Positions 35,191 to 46,899 of a DNA stretch of 64,000 bases are shown here, one piece after another. Source of the DNA: Branchiostoma floridae (lineage: Eukaryota > Chordata > Leptocardii > Amphioxiformes > Branchiostomatidae). The notes under the pieces were generated by a model. That model was given only the letters and a program-made list of their open reading frames with translations, did no database searches and had not been told where the DNA came from. Every line of letters begins with the position of its first letter. Positions within the stretch are counted from its first letter, which is position 1. The translations under genes were made by a program, and so were the position numbers. The stretch lies in contig NC_049982.1 in the NCBI RefSeq assembly GCF_000003815.2, positions 22,305,311-22,369,310 on the forward strand, read 5' to 3'.

Positions 35191-37389
35191 GTAAGTCCTA
35201 CTCTTTGTGTACACAGAGGCTTAACTCTAGAGGAGGCATGAAATCTGGTCAGGGATGAAAGCCCACTGTGACTAGTGCTGACCTAGGCAAGGTGGAAGGA
35301 TGACAAGATTCCTATAGAAAACATAAATGGAGCAGAACTGTAAAGAGATAGCCTGAATGTGTTAAGGCTCTCCACCTAAAAGTAACATTCAGTACTAGAA
35401 TGTTACTTACTGTGAGTATACACATATGGAACTCAATACATAAATTCATCCAACAATGGATGTAAAATAAAAGATTTTCTTTTCCTAGTATCACAATGAT
35501 CCCTGGACTAATAAATATCCATTAGCTTAACTTATCCGCCTTCCCAGCATTGGAAAATGCTATACTGTAAATTTTAAAATGTTAATGGTCTACTTTTTTT
35601 TCGCAGTGACTCCGAGTCTAATTGCCAAGCTTGTGACACAAAAATATGTGTTTTGTAGCATAGAATTGTTTCTGCCGTGGACTTAAAATATCACAAAAGT
35701 CTCCAAATGCAAAATAAAGTAAAAGTCTCTAAATAAAAAATAACTAAATTTACAGTATTAACATTACAGCCATTACCACATGCAAATCATCGTAATAACA
35801 GTGCATTGCTGTATGGGCTTAGTGCCATATTTGACCTTCTGATGTAAAATGAGTCATTCTCAACCCAGGCATAAAACTCAGCGATATGAATCCATTAAGG
35901 TTAGCTGCCCTTGGGATTTACCCACATGCTCTCTTCTGATGGCCATTTGCATATCAACAAAGAAAATTATATCATTACCATAGGACAAGTGGAACAATGG
36001 GAAATATACAATCCACTCCAAGAGAATGTCTGGAAAAAAGTGTATCTCCAAATATGAGCTTGGGGCATAACGTTCATGTAAAATCAGAATGAACATTATG
36101 ATTTGGATCTATGCAGTTAGCAAAACTAATATTGAATGAAATGATTACTTATCAGCCCCATTATCAATATCATACACCTTTTACAGCAAACTAATATGTA
36201 GCAAATGTACCAATATGAGGGAATACATGCCATTTTCTATGAAACACATTATCTACTTTAGATGGTAAATTTGAATCATACGTGACAAATTTGAATCTAA
36301 TGAACCCTGTATTTTGTAAAATGTGTGTGTGACTTCCGTAAAATTTCTGTGAACACATGATTAGGCACTCTAAGGCAGATGTAGTGTTCTTCCAATATTC
36401 ATATGAACCATTATAAATGTGATATGCTGAAATGTTAGAAAGTAAACAAACTCCAGCCACTTCACAATTTATCAAAAACAAATAAATTATGCCCTTAAGA
36501 GCAATTACAGTACCCTTCCCTGCCCCTTAATGTAATTAAGCCTGATTTAACAATCACTCAGATTAAGGGCGACTCGTTTACATTGCTCATTCGCTCATTT
36601 GCTTCAAACTCAAAGTCTTGAGTCGCTAGTCCACAAACCGTTTACTACATATGTATGTGTCTCTCCCACAGGCTGTACTACATGTTTATGGAGCCCCGTT
36701 TTCTAGTTGACAGATATAAATAAATCATCTATCGGCCCAGACACCGTTACCTTTAGAGCAAGACTCTAAGCCCCTAAATCTGTAAAATAAATTGGCGGCA
36801 GATAAAGTAGGAATAAGAAAAGACTTTTGGGATTACAGAATGACCTACTTTGGATGTCTTCAATAAATCTGGAGGTTTTGCGTGCCGATTAAAGATATTT
36901 TTTCGGTCGAGGTGTTGACAGAACCACCACACACAAGGGGCAAAACATCGGGGTAGGACGGTACCACCCTGACTTGGCCAAAATACACACGCAGACATAA
37001 CAGACGGTAAATATAAAGTCTAACCATTGCCAGAACATTTCTTGTTGTGTGTGTGTAGCCAACTGTTATTCTGGGGGATTGTCGTGTTTTTGTGCACGCC
37101 ATGTTGACGATATGGTAACAAATCACTCGACCCGAACCCTGAACTCGGCTATTTGCAGTTTAACTTCACCCCGTGCTCCGACGTTTTCGACCCGAAATGT
37201 GGACAGAAAGCGGGCGTGACTGAACCCATAAGCTGTACAGACTTAACCGAGGAGCTGGAAGTCGTGTTGTTCATCCTCTCGTCACGAATTAAAATCGATG
37301 AAGACGCAAATATTGCAGGAATGTGCGGGAGTGTTTTTGATATGGGGGGCAGGCCGGGTGTGTAGTGTGTGTGATGCAGCGGTACTTAC

Positions 37390-37405
37390 ACATCAGATCC
37401 TCCAT
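37390..37405 (-). CDS. ABLIM: abLIM-like gene, first coding exon (MEDLM + split Ser)
   Basis: The minus strand reads ATG GAG GAT CTG ATG T, then a consensus GTAAGT donor at 37389-37384. The exon ends in phase 1, and its single T joins the CT that opens the next exon to make Ser6, so the start is MEDLMSEAQKPK and leads directly into LIM1. Family knowledge: abLIM/UNC-115 proteins link signalling and transcription partners to F-actin through four N-terminal LIM domains. The start is chosen because it is the only phase-compatible ATG exon with a perfect donor that I see upstream of LIM1, and it lies in CpG-rich promoter-like DNA. The intron to the next exon is 15.65 kb. Another unseen first exon could exist. 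Confidence 0.72.
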
Positions 37406-37700
37406 TGCTGACGCTTCCTCACAACTCTCCTAGCAAGCAAATAGACTTTGGGTAAAACTCAGCGTTGCAGGAACATTCTATCCAAGCAGAGCGGGGTTGT
37501 TGGGGGTTGGTAGGGAACGGGGAGGTTATTTTTCCATGCCGCCCAGTGCAGACGATCGTCCCGCTGTTCTCCCCTCCCGTCCAGGAAGTGGCTGACTGAC
37601 ATGACCCCTCCCCAAAGGGCCGTGTGCAAAACCGCGCCGAATTCAAATGGTTCCAGGAAGCAGGATGGGGCGTGGCACTTTGACATGGAAGGAATGAAAG
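37406..37700 (-). promoter_or_regulatory. GC/CpG-rich 5' UTR and probable promoter of the abLIM-like gene
   Basis: The DNA just upstream (minus strand) of the MEDLM start is clearly richer in GC and CpG than the surrounding introns and contains C-rich tracts. No TATA box is obvious, which fits a CpG-type promoter. The transcription start itself cannot be placed from sequence. Confidence 0.45.
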
Positions 37701-37830
37701 CAGTGAGGTGACTATGTGCCTTATCTATTCAACCTGTGCTTTTTGAAATTATTAGAACATGGCCACTACCCCTCAGTCAATCAGAGCCCTTCAGTTACTG
37801 TGTTTATATCCCCAAAGTGCAGAAAAGTAT

Positions 37831-37919
37831 GGTACTATGAAAAAAGTGTGGTACTATCAACTAATTTGCATAGATCAGAACCACACTTTTTTTGATAGTA
37901 CCAAATTTTTTCATGGTAC
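37831..37919. repeat. Inverted repeat, about 28-bp arms
   Basis: GGTACTATGAAAAAAGTGTG followed by gtactatcaa pairs with ttgatagtacc and TTTTTTCATGGTAC about 32 bp away. Confidence 0.75.
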
Positions 37920-37977
37920 AACACTACTTTTTTGCGCCACTTGTCGGCTCACAAACTGTTGATGCTTTCTATAACTG

Positions 37978-38345
37978 GAAAAAGAACCAGATCTTCAGAA
38001 AATAACAAACTCAGTGCAATGTGTTACAGACAGTAACAGGTCTAACAGTAACGTGCCGTAAAACTAAACAAAACAGTTTCATTCTTTCTACTAAAAAACA
38101 GTGTCACCACTCCAGAAAATAACATGGGTGGTGCCGTCAAACTACTAAAACAGTTTGGTTCTCTCTACTGGAAAACAGGCAACACTTCAGAAAATAGCAT
38201 GGTGTTACCATCAAACTAAACAAAACAATACAGTTTGATTCTGACTTCCTGAGCTATATGGAAAACAGTGGCACCTCTTAAATAATGAAACAAAACAGCT
38301 CTCTGATTCTCTCTACTAGAAACAGTAGCGAGAATAACAAACCGA
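37978..38345. repeat. Degenerate tandem repeat, about 80-90 bp period, 4 copies
   Basis: Recurring order of cagaaaataaca, aaactaaacaaaacagtttg, attctctctact and gaaaacagtg. Confidence 0.7.
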
Positions 38346-38818
38346 AACAGCAACCAAAACAGAGTAACTCACAGTTCATGATCAGAAATCCCAGTTCAAA
38401 TATGCTTAGTTACCAATGGGTTAAAAATCCATGTAGATTTTAGTCCGTTTGGCTGAATGATGGAAAGCTGTGACAACCCGCTTGACTCTCGAGGTCAAAA
38501 AGATGTTCCACATACCGGTCTGCAAAGTGGTCCAGTCAGTGAAAGTTCGAGTCCAGTTGAGCCCGTTATAGCAGATCCGGTATAGCACTTCCTGGTCAGG
38601 TACTAGGTGCCACAGATGCCACAAAACACTGTAAACAGATTCCATTTATCAATAAATTCTCTTTCACTTTATTTGCTTATCCATGAGAGCAAGGAGGTCC
38701 CTTTTCCCACCTCCTTGATGACAGGGTAACCCTGACACACTTTGAATACAATGTAATATATCCTAAATATGCTTGATTCATCTTGAAATACAGTCTTCGG
38801 GGTATTGGCCATGTTCTA

Positions 38819-38941
38819 AAATAGATAGAAGATGGGCTTGGCTCAATATGTGAAAATAGGGGTTCGCCTCGGGTATTGCTTGTGGGTGAGGCAGCCGGCC
38901 CCTATTTTCACATAATCAAACCGCGCCCATCTTCTATCTAT
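38819..38941. mobile_element. Foldback MITE with about 40-bp arms
   Basis: AATAGATAGAAGATGGGC..ATATGTGAAAATAGGGG is mirrored by CCCCTATTTTCACATAATC..GCGCCCATCTTCTATCTATT. The 37-bp loop has its own small hairpin (gcctcgggt/gtgaggc). Confidence 0.85.
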
Positions 38942-39134
38942 TACAAAGCCATCTAACGATCACGCACCCCTCATAATGTAATGGTACGAAAAAGGGGAAT
39001 TGTCGGTCCTACACATGGACGACAGCTACCAAGAACGGCACTTGCCTGAATGTCTTCCTCTTTCCACAATATGGGAAGGGGAGAACCAGTAGGTCATTTG
39101 ACTGATCTAGGAGGAACCATATAACTTAACATTG

Positions 39135-39545
39135 GTCAAGGAGGTTTATACATTCTGGGTTCGAAGCCGTTGATGTGCCACCGATCTTGTGCCATTGGGA
39201 AAGTCACTTAAAACAACTTTCCCACACTTCACTCAGCTTATGAGGTGAAAAGAAGTACCTAGCTTCCGTTAGGGCTGTCCCTCTGATAGGACGTAAATGA
39301 GGGTCCCGTGTTTGAGGAGAGCCACAACTCGAGCATTTCAAGAACCCACCGCACTTATCGAAAAGAGTAGGGCTCCTTCCAAAACCTACAGTCCTATGGC
39401 CGCGCAAGGGGCAATTGCTGTCGTATTTAAGTCACCCGAGTTAGCGCCCAATGGCAGCCGCTCCAGACTCGTGCAATTTAGCTCCGCCTGTTGTAAACTC
39501 CTCACAATTCAGCCCCTGGCTGCGAAGAGAGAGTAGTCGGCCCAC
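39135..39545 (+). mobile_element. tRNA-derived SINE-like element, plus orientation
   Basis: It begins near a B-box-like GGTTCGAAGCC (39158-39168), then ccaccgatcttgtgcca, ccacaactcgagcattt, 'aagaacccaccgcac', ccttccaaaacctacagtcc and ends ggctgcgaagagagagtag. The same body occurs inverted at 48775-49190. A Pol III A box is not clear, so this is a decayed or 5'-truncated copy. Confidence 0.7.
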
Positions 39546-40094
39546 CCAATACCCCCCAAAATGATAACGATGTTTATTTGCAAAATCATGCATGAGGGCT
39601 AATTGCACGTACGTATACGTACGTACCGTCACAAAGTAATTAAATTCATACAGTACATAACACTAATTTCCAATCAACTATAAGGTACAACGTTTACTAT
39701 TGTTGGGTTTAACTTCCTCTTTGAAGGCAATGGTTAATGAATTGTCACACGTTCTGCAAAATACTCGTAGTAGTACGTGGGTTTTGTGATTTTAATAAAA
39801 ACGTAAACTTTTGGTGATCTTCTACATGGTAAAGGTTCGGAGAAATTGTGGCAATAATTTGGTATAAGCTGTTTCTTTCGGTCTCGCAGCGAGGGCATTA
39901 AGTGATAAAATGTATTTCATTTTCCACTGCGATCATTGGACAGCATTTACACATTTTATCGTGAACTGGTAACTTTTTATGACGACCTCTTTCTATCTAA
40001 TGGATGCACGCTTATCTTGTCTTACATATGGCTGATCTTTCATTGAACTCATGATTAAGATACAGGTAGTTTTCCATCAAATATCAAGGCAAGT

Positions 40095-40305
40095 CGTACA
40101 GTATGAACAGAGCGCTTGTTGCCAAGTTCGCGGTTTTCGCGGTGACCGCCGCGAACTTAAAACCAACGCGAACATTTTTCCATTTATACAGCTAGTACGA
40201 GACTGCAGTCCATGGCGCTACTGCGAACTTAAAACCACCGCGAACACTCCATTTTCCCGCTACCGCGAAAGTAAATCCCCGCGAACTTAAATTCATTTAC
40301 AGTAC
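40095..40305. repeat. GCGAAC-type MITE
   Basis: The unit 'cgcgaacttaaaacca' recurs at about 40150 and 40215, with ccgcgaacttaaa near the right end and a palindromic tacagta at both edges. Related sequence lies at 62230-62315. Confidence 0.6.
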
Positions 40306-40663
40306 TTATTGAGCGATATCCAGAGTACAGAGTGTTTGAGGAAGCAGAATTTGGAGCAGGGCAGCGTCCATTGAACACCTCGTATATGGTTACTGTCGTG
40401 TGGGTCATTCATATGGAGGATACGGTAGTCCGAAGTGGCCCCTGATAATCCTGATGGTTTGATACTGGACAGATTCCGCAAGCTTTTGGTCACGTACAGC
40501 ACTAGTAAGTCCGGCCCAGACAATGTCAGCTGTGTACATGTACAGTCTGAGGAGAAGTAAGTCCTTCTAAAATGTCTTCCGTACAGCACATAGCAATCCA
40601 GAGATATCGATGATCTCTGCCAAAACAAAAGATTTTCTTCTAAGAAGGCTTTGTTTCTAGTAA

Positions 40664-40707
40664 TTATCTCCATGAAAAATGGAGATATAGTTTTGGGTGT
40701 GTCTGTG

Positions 40708-40738
<31 letters not shown>

Positions 40739-41010
40739 GTGTGTGTGTGTGTGTGTTTGTGTTTCCGGATATTTGTGGTCAGCATAACTCAAGAACCTCT
40801 GGATGGATTATGATGATATTTGGTATGTAAGTAGGTGTCAGGTCAATTTTGCCCCCCCCTAGTATGTGACCTTGGTACCGCAGTAAAAATTCGTTTTTTG
40901 TATCTTTTGAACTGGATGTGCTGTGGTCTTGATTTTTTGATGGCAGATAGCTGATGACGTAAGGAATAGGTGGTGTTTGTTTGGGTCCCCTAGCAGGTTG
41001 CTCTGGAACT
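40664..41010 (+). repeat. Dispersed repeat family A, plus orientation, with intact end hairpin
   Basis: Terminal hairpin ATCTCCAT/gaaaa/ATGGAGAT at 40664-40685, then a GTCT/GT run (40700-40756), then aactcaagaacctctggatg and gatatttggtatgtaagt. A related segment continues to about 41340 with ttgcataattaat motifs. Confidence 0.75.
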
Positions 41011-41347
41011 GCAAGGGCGTTTTTTTTTCAAAATCTTCTTAGGAGGATAATTGAACAAGGGAACAACAAATTCAGATGATATTTGGTATGTAGGTAGTTT
41101 TGACAGAGATGTACATCCTAAAGTGCAAATTATGCAGACTGGCGCTTAATTTGCATAATTAATAAGGGAAATCTATATTTGTAGTGTTTTTTACTATAGG
41201 ACTCAAATACCTGTAATATATGTAGTTTGTGGCTGGTGGAACATTAGCGGGTAACAATTATGCAAATTCGACCCTAATTTGCATAATTAATATAAAGTGC
41301 TATAATTCTTCTCAATGGTATATTATTGGTCAATCAACATTTGGACG

Positions 41348-42332
41348 GGTGTCACAGCGCCCGGGGGGGGAGATCACTAGCGTTTTCGCCCCCCTTTAGC
41401 GCCCCCCCCCCCCCCGAACATTACTAGTACTTCTCGGAGGGGTCTTTAGAGCAGCTGGTTACTACATATTAGGTGCGCTACCTGGTACTATACTGCACCT
41501 GGGAGTAACATAGTTGGTGTGTTACCTGGTACGTATATGGCACCTTATTACCGTAAGATGTCATACCTTGTTCGGTGCAAACACTACATTGAAAAGACAG
41601 TTTTTTTGCAGCTGACATGGCTGAGGTGGCATAGAAAACAATGCTATTGTGAACGTATAAATCAACACCGTATCTGGTACAGAATACTTCAGCTATATGT
41701 TTTCAATTTGTCACAGTATTTTCTTTCTTGTGCAGAAAACATTTCCAAAGCACTAAGAAAAACACAAGTGAATATTAAATTCTCATTATAAACACTATCT
41801 ACGCGCAAGTTGATATACCTGTTGCTAAATGCTACAAAAAACTGGTAAAGTACCAATCTTAAGAAACACGGATAAATGCACCAGTTTCTAAATACTAGAA
41901 AAACCGTCATATTGAAGGTGAAGATACCCATAGGCTAGGTGCATCTAACAAAATGTGCATTATTCTAATGCATTATTGGCATAATCAATAAAGACATTAC
42001 ATAGTTCTTTTGTGGTCAATTCATAGTAGAGACTTCATATTAGAGATGTATAGGTTGCTTGAGGACAGGTGAATACAATGAAAAATATCTTATGTCGAGA
42101 CTCGGGTATCAACTTCTGAAGTGTCATGTAAACCCGTTTCTTTGGGGGGGGGCGAAATCGCTAAAGGGGGGCGAGATCACTAGCCGGGGAGGGCGAGATC
42201 GCTAGTGATTTCGCCCCGGGGGGCGAGATCGCTAGTGATTTCGCCCCGGGGCGGGGGGGGGGGCGAGATCGCTAGTGATTTCGCCCCCCGGGGGGGGGGC
42301 GAGATCACGGGGGACGAGAACGCTGTGACACC
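41348..42332. mobile_element. 985-bp TIR element with G-rich hairpin array
   Basis: 12-bp perfect terminal inverted repeats GGTGTCACAGCG (41348-41359) and CGCTGTGACACC (42321-42332). The subterminal regions carry long C/G runs and, at 42189-42290, three copies of gcgagatcgctagtgatttc+gcc, each a near-palindrome. A third terminus of the family lies at 52602-52613. No transposase is visible. Confidence 0.75.
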
Positions 42333-43692
42333 GGCATACGTTATTTAAAGGTGTACATAACCAAGCATAGATTATGTAAAAGTGGAAGTAATTTGCATAA
42401 TCGGACAATTTCATGGAAATATGAGGTCTACGAACTCTTGTTCTTGCCAGTTTCTTGCCAAACCAGTTTTTCCATTATCGATTGCCGAAGAAAACAATCC
42501 AGTAAACGTCCTCACTCTCTGATTCCCTTTTGTAAGTTGGCATTTACTTAGTTTCTTACAATACTTATTGAGAATCTAGTTTCTTAGAACAGTTATTGAG
42601 TATCTAGATTTAATCCCACAGTTAACTATTCCGTTGCACCTGTTATGAAAAGGAAACGTTGCCAATGGTTTTATAGGTCCCGCCAATGAGGCTTTAATCT
42701 CTTTGCTGCAGAGAGTTCGCCTTTTGGCTTCCAAAATGTAGATCAGCTGGTAATACAAAGTGAATCAAGAACCTCAAATTCGTAAAAAGTCAGCAACCGA
42801 GAATTAGTCTGCAGACAAGTGTAACTAACTAGTCTGTGTAACGTAAACCCTGCTGTCTGGAATCTGGCCCCTATACCCACGCAGGCTTGGTGTCGGCACG
42901 CCGCACAATTTAATATGTGTACCTATTACGTTATATAGAATTTATTTATTTTCATTGTCCCACATGTATAATCTCATCAACTTTATGCAGTAAGAACTGT
43001 TGTTCACTTGCATGCAATTAGCCAACAGGCATGAATTTGCAATAAACTTTTCTGGTAACTAATGATAAACTGATACGTAAATTGAAGTGGCTCCTGAAAA
43101 ACCTGTTGGACTACTGGAGCTGCATGCACTGTTGTGTGTATTAAGCTAACGTAACGAAAAATAGAAATATATACGTTAAGTATACACAAATGATGCCCAT
43201 GACGTACTATTCTCTTTACGTCTTGTATAGTATGGTGTTTTTTATCATACTTTTCGTTCCCTAAAGCTACCTGGCCGGGCCCCGGTTTGGAAATTTGACG
43301 TAGTGGCGGCACTGCCGCCCCCCCCCCCCCTGGAAACCCTACTTGCCGAAACGCCCAACATTCGACACACTAACAGACAAAAGTATACATGTACTGTGTT
43401 AGTGTCAAATTCTAGATCCCCTGCGTACCATACAGAATCATTGTTTACTGTTTTATGTGGTTGTTAGACAAAAACTTAAACTTTTGTCTTGGATTCTATC
43501 CTGTTACAAATACCGAGCCTTCATTCAGCTGACATTTTTACTGCTATGGTTCGACAGTTTTAGTGAGTACCATATCATTATAAGCAATGTCATTCATAAT
43601 AAATCATTCATTCATTTGCCATGAATGTGCATGCTTGATGTTCCCTAGGATTATCCAACTCTCTAGGGCCACCCGTCACTTCCGTGTGTTCA

Positions 43693-43761
43693 ATGGTGGC
43701 CGTTACCCAGGCATGTGCCGTGTTTGTCACGATGACTTCACTTGTGCTGATTTCCATCAAG
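43693..43761 (+). CDS. NXPE-like gene, exon 1 (signal peptide or signal anchor)
   Basis: ATG GTG GCC GTT... encodes MVAVTQACAVFVTMTSLVLI and SIK, 23 codons ending phase 0 at AAG|GTAAAG. The hydrophobic run (residues 8-21) is a signal peptide or type II anchor, as expected for secreted/Golgi NXPE proteins. An in-frame TGA lies at about 43635, so this ATG is the first. The longer frame-2 reading of the same DNA (CRVCHDDFTC..) does not fit the phase of exon 2 and is rejected. Confidence 0.75.
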
Positions 43762-44062
43762 GTAAAGTACTACTTTCACCTTACTCTGGTCAGTTGATCA
43801 CGCTATATTGATAATTGACCTACAAGGCTTTCAGGATGAGCTATCCAGTCAATTTAAAGGTAAATACAGGTTCAGCTAAAAATCTTTGAGGTGCCTCTGA
43901 ATTAAGTCATGTGTCTCTGAGGTTGTGTGATAATCGACAGTATTCAAAAGGCTGTATGATCGACATTTCATTAGGCGTTTGGAACACAGTTGAATTAGAT
44001 TGATGTGATATTAGCATACAATATAATCATATCACGTTTTTCATGTCATGTAAACGTTGCAG

Positions 44063-44512
44063 TTTTCTTACCAACCGATAATGAACTGGGGCCAACACGC
44101 AACAAACTTCCAGGAAGCTCCAAAGCCAATGTTGAAACTCCACTCAATCAAGAAACCAGTTCAACCAATCAACATCAAGCCACTGACCATCGAGCCATCA
44201 CTTAAACCAATCACCGTCAATCCACTGGTTAAGCAACTTCCAATGGAGCAGCCTCTCCATGTAACATGCTCGCAAAATACTAAGATTGTCGTGCTAAACA
44301 GAGACCGCCCGCATCGTCAAGGAGATGTTCTTACCGCGATTGTAACAGCAAGGGACCAAGAGGGAAGGCCTAAGACGTACGGAGGAGACTTTTTCCGTGC
44401 AAGACTCATCAGGGATGGTTCACCGCAGGCTAGTAGCGCAGGACACATCATTGACCATGACAATGGCACCTACACTGTGGAATTCCCGCTGCACTGGTTG
44501 GGGAATGTTCGG
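44063..44512 (+). CDS. NXPE-like gene, exon 2 (neurexophilin-like domain)
   Basis: 150 codons, phase 0 to phase 0, acceptor aacgttgcAG and donor CGG|GTGAGT. After a Pro/Lys-rich linker (KPLTIEPSLKPITVNPL) comes the immunoglobulin-like NXPE fold: SQNTKIVVLNRDRPHRQGDV, LTAIVTARDQEGRPKTYGGD, FFRARLIRDG and DHDNGTYTVEFPLHWLGNVR. The D..G.P..YGGD..RA.L and D..NGTY...F.L.W.G...I blocks are diagnostic of NXPE1-4/neurexophilin relatives. Confidence 0.93.
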
Positions 44513-45077
44513 GTGAGTACAGTACTTGTAAAAGACTTTATTGTGGACGAATGAAGTAGAATCGTCTGCAACAAAGGATAGCATTGTGTCTATCATTTTT
44601 GCGTTTTCAGTGAATATCATTTTATTTTCTGTCACCCTAACAAACTCCTCTGTCTTCTTCAAAAATGTTGTTAGCACCTTAGAGGTACTCGATGTAAGAA
44701 TAGGATGATATTTGGTCATATTTTCTCATCATTTTGATATTCACATATAAGAAAGTTGAATCAACCCAATCGAATATATGTGAAAAAGTTCTTTCCTTAC
44801 ACGACTCTAGCATTTATATGTACAAAAAGTGAAGTAGACTTACATCAGGTTGTTTGGTGTTTTTTTAGGAATAATGAAATATAGAATATGAATATGAATA
44901 TTTTATAATGACAGAGGTGAATAGAAACATTACATGTATGGTTTTGTTCTCCAACAAAAATGTAATGTAGTTTGCCGCCAAAAACATTTAATAATTTTAG
45001 TACATTTTGACAACTAAATTGAGATATATGGCTATCATTTTGTATTAACCTGATCAGTACTTTATCCTTAATAACAG

Positions 45078-45394
45078 ATTAAGATTCAGCTCGTCCATCC
45101 AAGTGAAGCAGTGAAGGTCCTATGGAGACTGCGAGACATTCCCAACAAGATAGGTTTCCAGTGCTCTTTCTTTGACGAAAAAACGAAGATCACTGAAAAA
45201 CGTGAATGCTTCAGCTCTGCAAGTCCCAGTCTTCAACCTGACCAACAGTGTGATCTGTCAAAACCGGAGGTGAACGGAACCTGGTTTTGTCAAAGACCGA
45301 AGAAAGTTCCATGCACCACCATCGCCAAGTGTCGGTCTTCTAAGGACAGGGTTTTGGGCCTTGTGTCTCAAGAGGAAGTAAAATATTTCCAAAA
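45078..45394 (+). CDS. NXPE-like gene, exon 3
   Basis: 317 nt, phase 0 to phase 2, acceptor taataacAG and donor AA|GTAAGT. It starts IKIQLVHPSEAVKVLWRLRD, the family's 'LVHPSEAV..L.R.RD' strand, then a cysteine-rich stretch (C at GFQCSFF, RECFSS, QQCDLS, WFCQRP, VPCTTI, AKCRSS) typical of the linker between the neurexophilin-like and esterase-like parts. Confidence 0.93.
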
Positions 45395-45726
45395 GTAAGT
45401 TCCATTAACGGCGGCACACTCACAACATGATATACATGCAGTAATATGATAATGATGAAAAACTGTTGTTCTTGTACATAGATGTACATACATGCCTCGA
45501 AGGACTAGGTACTGGTGGTGTATCGTATGACAAAACAAACGTTTAAAAACTAATAGACAACAGTCACGAGTTAGGCAATGCCATTAGACAAAATTCTCTT
45601 CTTCTTTGAACATGTGTAACTGTGATTATATTAAAAACTTGAAGGTGATCCAGGTGATTATGTCATGTTCTCTTTTGGAATTTTCTTCCTAAAATTACAT
45701 CATATTTCATATTTTCCATCAAATAG

Positions 45727-45956
45727 GCCGCATATAGAAGAAGAACTAAAAAACGACGTACCCTTGCCTATCCGTGTCCTTGAGCCAGAACTGCCCACTC
45801 CTCCATATCTCCCAGCATGCACATGGAACATGCCGGATGCTCAGATGAAAGGATTCTGGTTAGGAAAAGTGTGGAAGTCGTCTGTCTGCAACGTACGAGT
45901 CTTCACTCCAGCTGACATCAAACGCTGTCTGGCTGACAAGACCGTGTACATGCAAG
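45727..45956 (+). CDS. NXPE-like gene, exon 4
   Basis: 230 nt, phase 2 to phase 1, acceptor catcaaatAG and donor CAAG|GTACGT. It encodes the segment ending LPACTWNMPDAQMKGFWLGK, VWKSSVCNVRVFTPADIKRC and LADKTVYMQG, matching the region of NXPE proteins just before the GDS motif (.GFW....W....C....F....I..CL..K.VY..GDS). Confidence 0.92.
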
Positions 45957-46402
45957 GTACGTTGTGTAATGGTATTATTCGAGTCCGTATGAGGTCGGTA
46001 TAGAAATCTTAGCCTCTACTGGGCTCCACAGGTCTCTGAAAAAAAGCGCAAATTGGACAAATATAGACAGGTGTTAACCCCCTTTAGACCCCCTTTCTAG
46101 TACTACTATAGACTACGATGGCTGCGCGACCGTACAGCGACCAAAATTGGATTTGTGTCATCTTTGCTTTCATCCTAAATTTGGATATGATGCAAGATAT
46201 AAAGTGTAAATTAAGAGACAAGATAATTGTTCTTTATCTATAAGATTCGTTGAGCGATCTGTTAAATATTTAGTTGTTATATGATTGCAACCTCTAATGG
46301 GTAGAGGGTATAATGCTACAATATACTTGCTGAGCCGTTTGTTTACAGTACATATTGGGTAATTAAACTGGATTTAGATACATTTCAATCTGTCTCTTCC
46401 AG

Positions 46403-46483
46403 GTGACTCCACCCTCAGACAGTGGTACATCAGGTTTAAGGAGTTGCTGACGTTGAACATCACTGAATCTGGGGATTATTCTG
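46403..46483 (+). CDS. NXPE-like gene, exon 5 (GDS motif of the PC-esterase-like fold)
   Basis: 81 nt, phase 1 to phase 1, acceptor tctgtctcttccAG. It begins with the split Gly of GDSTLRQWYIRFKELLTLNI. GDSTLRQW is the block-I motif of PC-esterase/GDSL-like hydrolases, with the Ser in the nucleophile position. Enzyme activity has not, to my knowledge, been firmly shown for NXPE proteins, so 'esterase-like' is structural. Confidence 0.92.
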
Positions 46484-46899
46484 GTTTGTCTTCTTTTCCA
46501 TTTTCAAAATAACCTATACATCTATAAATGCTAACATTTGAAGTCCCGGGCCCGGCCGAGTAGTTTAGGTGAACGAAAAGTATGATGCAAAAGACACGAT
46601 GAACACAAATTGTACCAAAAATTTCTCAAGAGAATAACTTGCGTATATCTATCTTGATACAATTTAATTTTCCCTTTCCGGCTCGGCTGGGCCCCGGCTG
46701 GGTCCTGGCGTAAGTACTGTAGTTATTTCACTATGCTGCTCCCTGACACGAATGGGCAGCAAAAGTGACTTATATTTCTTACCCTGCTTGCTATTTGCAT
46801 AGTCAGAATATTCATGAGGATATGTGGTCTCCGAACTCTTGTTAAATCTTTATCCAGTATAGGAATTCAGCTTACCTAAAGTAGATATTTCTGTTACAG

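Larger units (their letters stand above)
22800..37389. other. Large first intron of the abLIM-like gene (22.8-37.4 kb)
   Basis: 14.6 kb without a confident exon on either strand. It contains interspersed repeats (23085-23290, 29275-29430), a foldback (23809-23917), a TIR element with a 24-bp minisatellite (25441-27740), a hAT-like MITE (30845-31206), a tandem duplication (33983-34291) and one isolated exon-like segment (35120-35190). The remainder is AT-rich intron sequence in which I see nothing. Confidence 0.5.
37406..43692. other. Intergenic interval between the abLIM-like promoter and the NXPE-like gene
   Basis: No supported gene. The interval holds foldbacks (37831-37919, 38819-38941), a degenerate satellite (37978-38345), a SINE-like element (39135-39545), a GCGAAC-type repeat (40095-40305), family A copies (40664-41010) and a 985-bp TIR element (41348-42332). 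An open frame at 38421-38645 (minus) has no splice or family support. Confidence 0.55.
43762..46899 (+). other. Introns of the NXPE-like gene
   Basis: Five introns (301, 565, 332, 446 and 416 bp), much shorter than those of the abLIM-like gene. Intron 5 contains a fragment (46545-46605) with ccgggcccggccgag and acgaaaagtatga whose reverse complement is present at 43236-43285. Confidence 0.8.

Noticed and set aside
44005-44205. Alternative frame over NXPE exon 2 (VAVFLPTDNELGPTRNK..)
   Set aside because: Ends in a stop and breaks the NXPE domain; the 150-codon frame joins exons 1 and 3 in phase.
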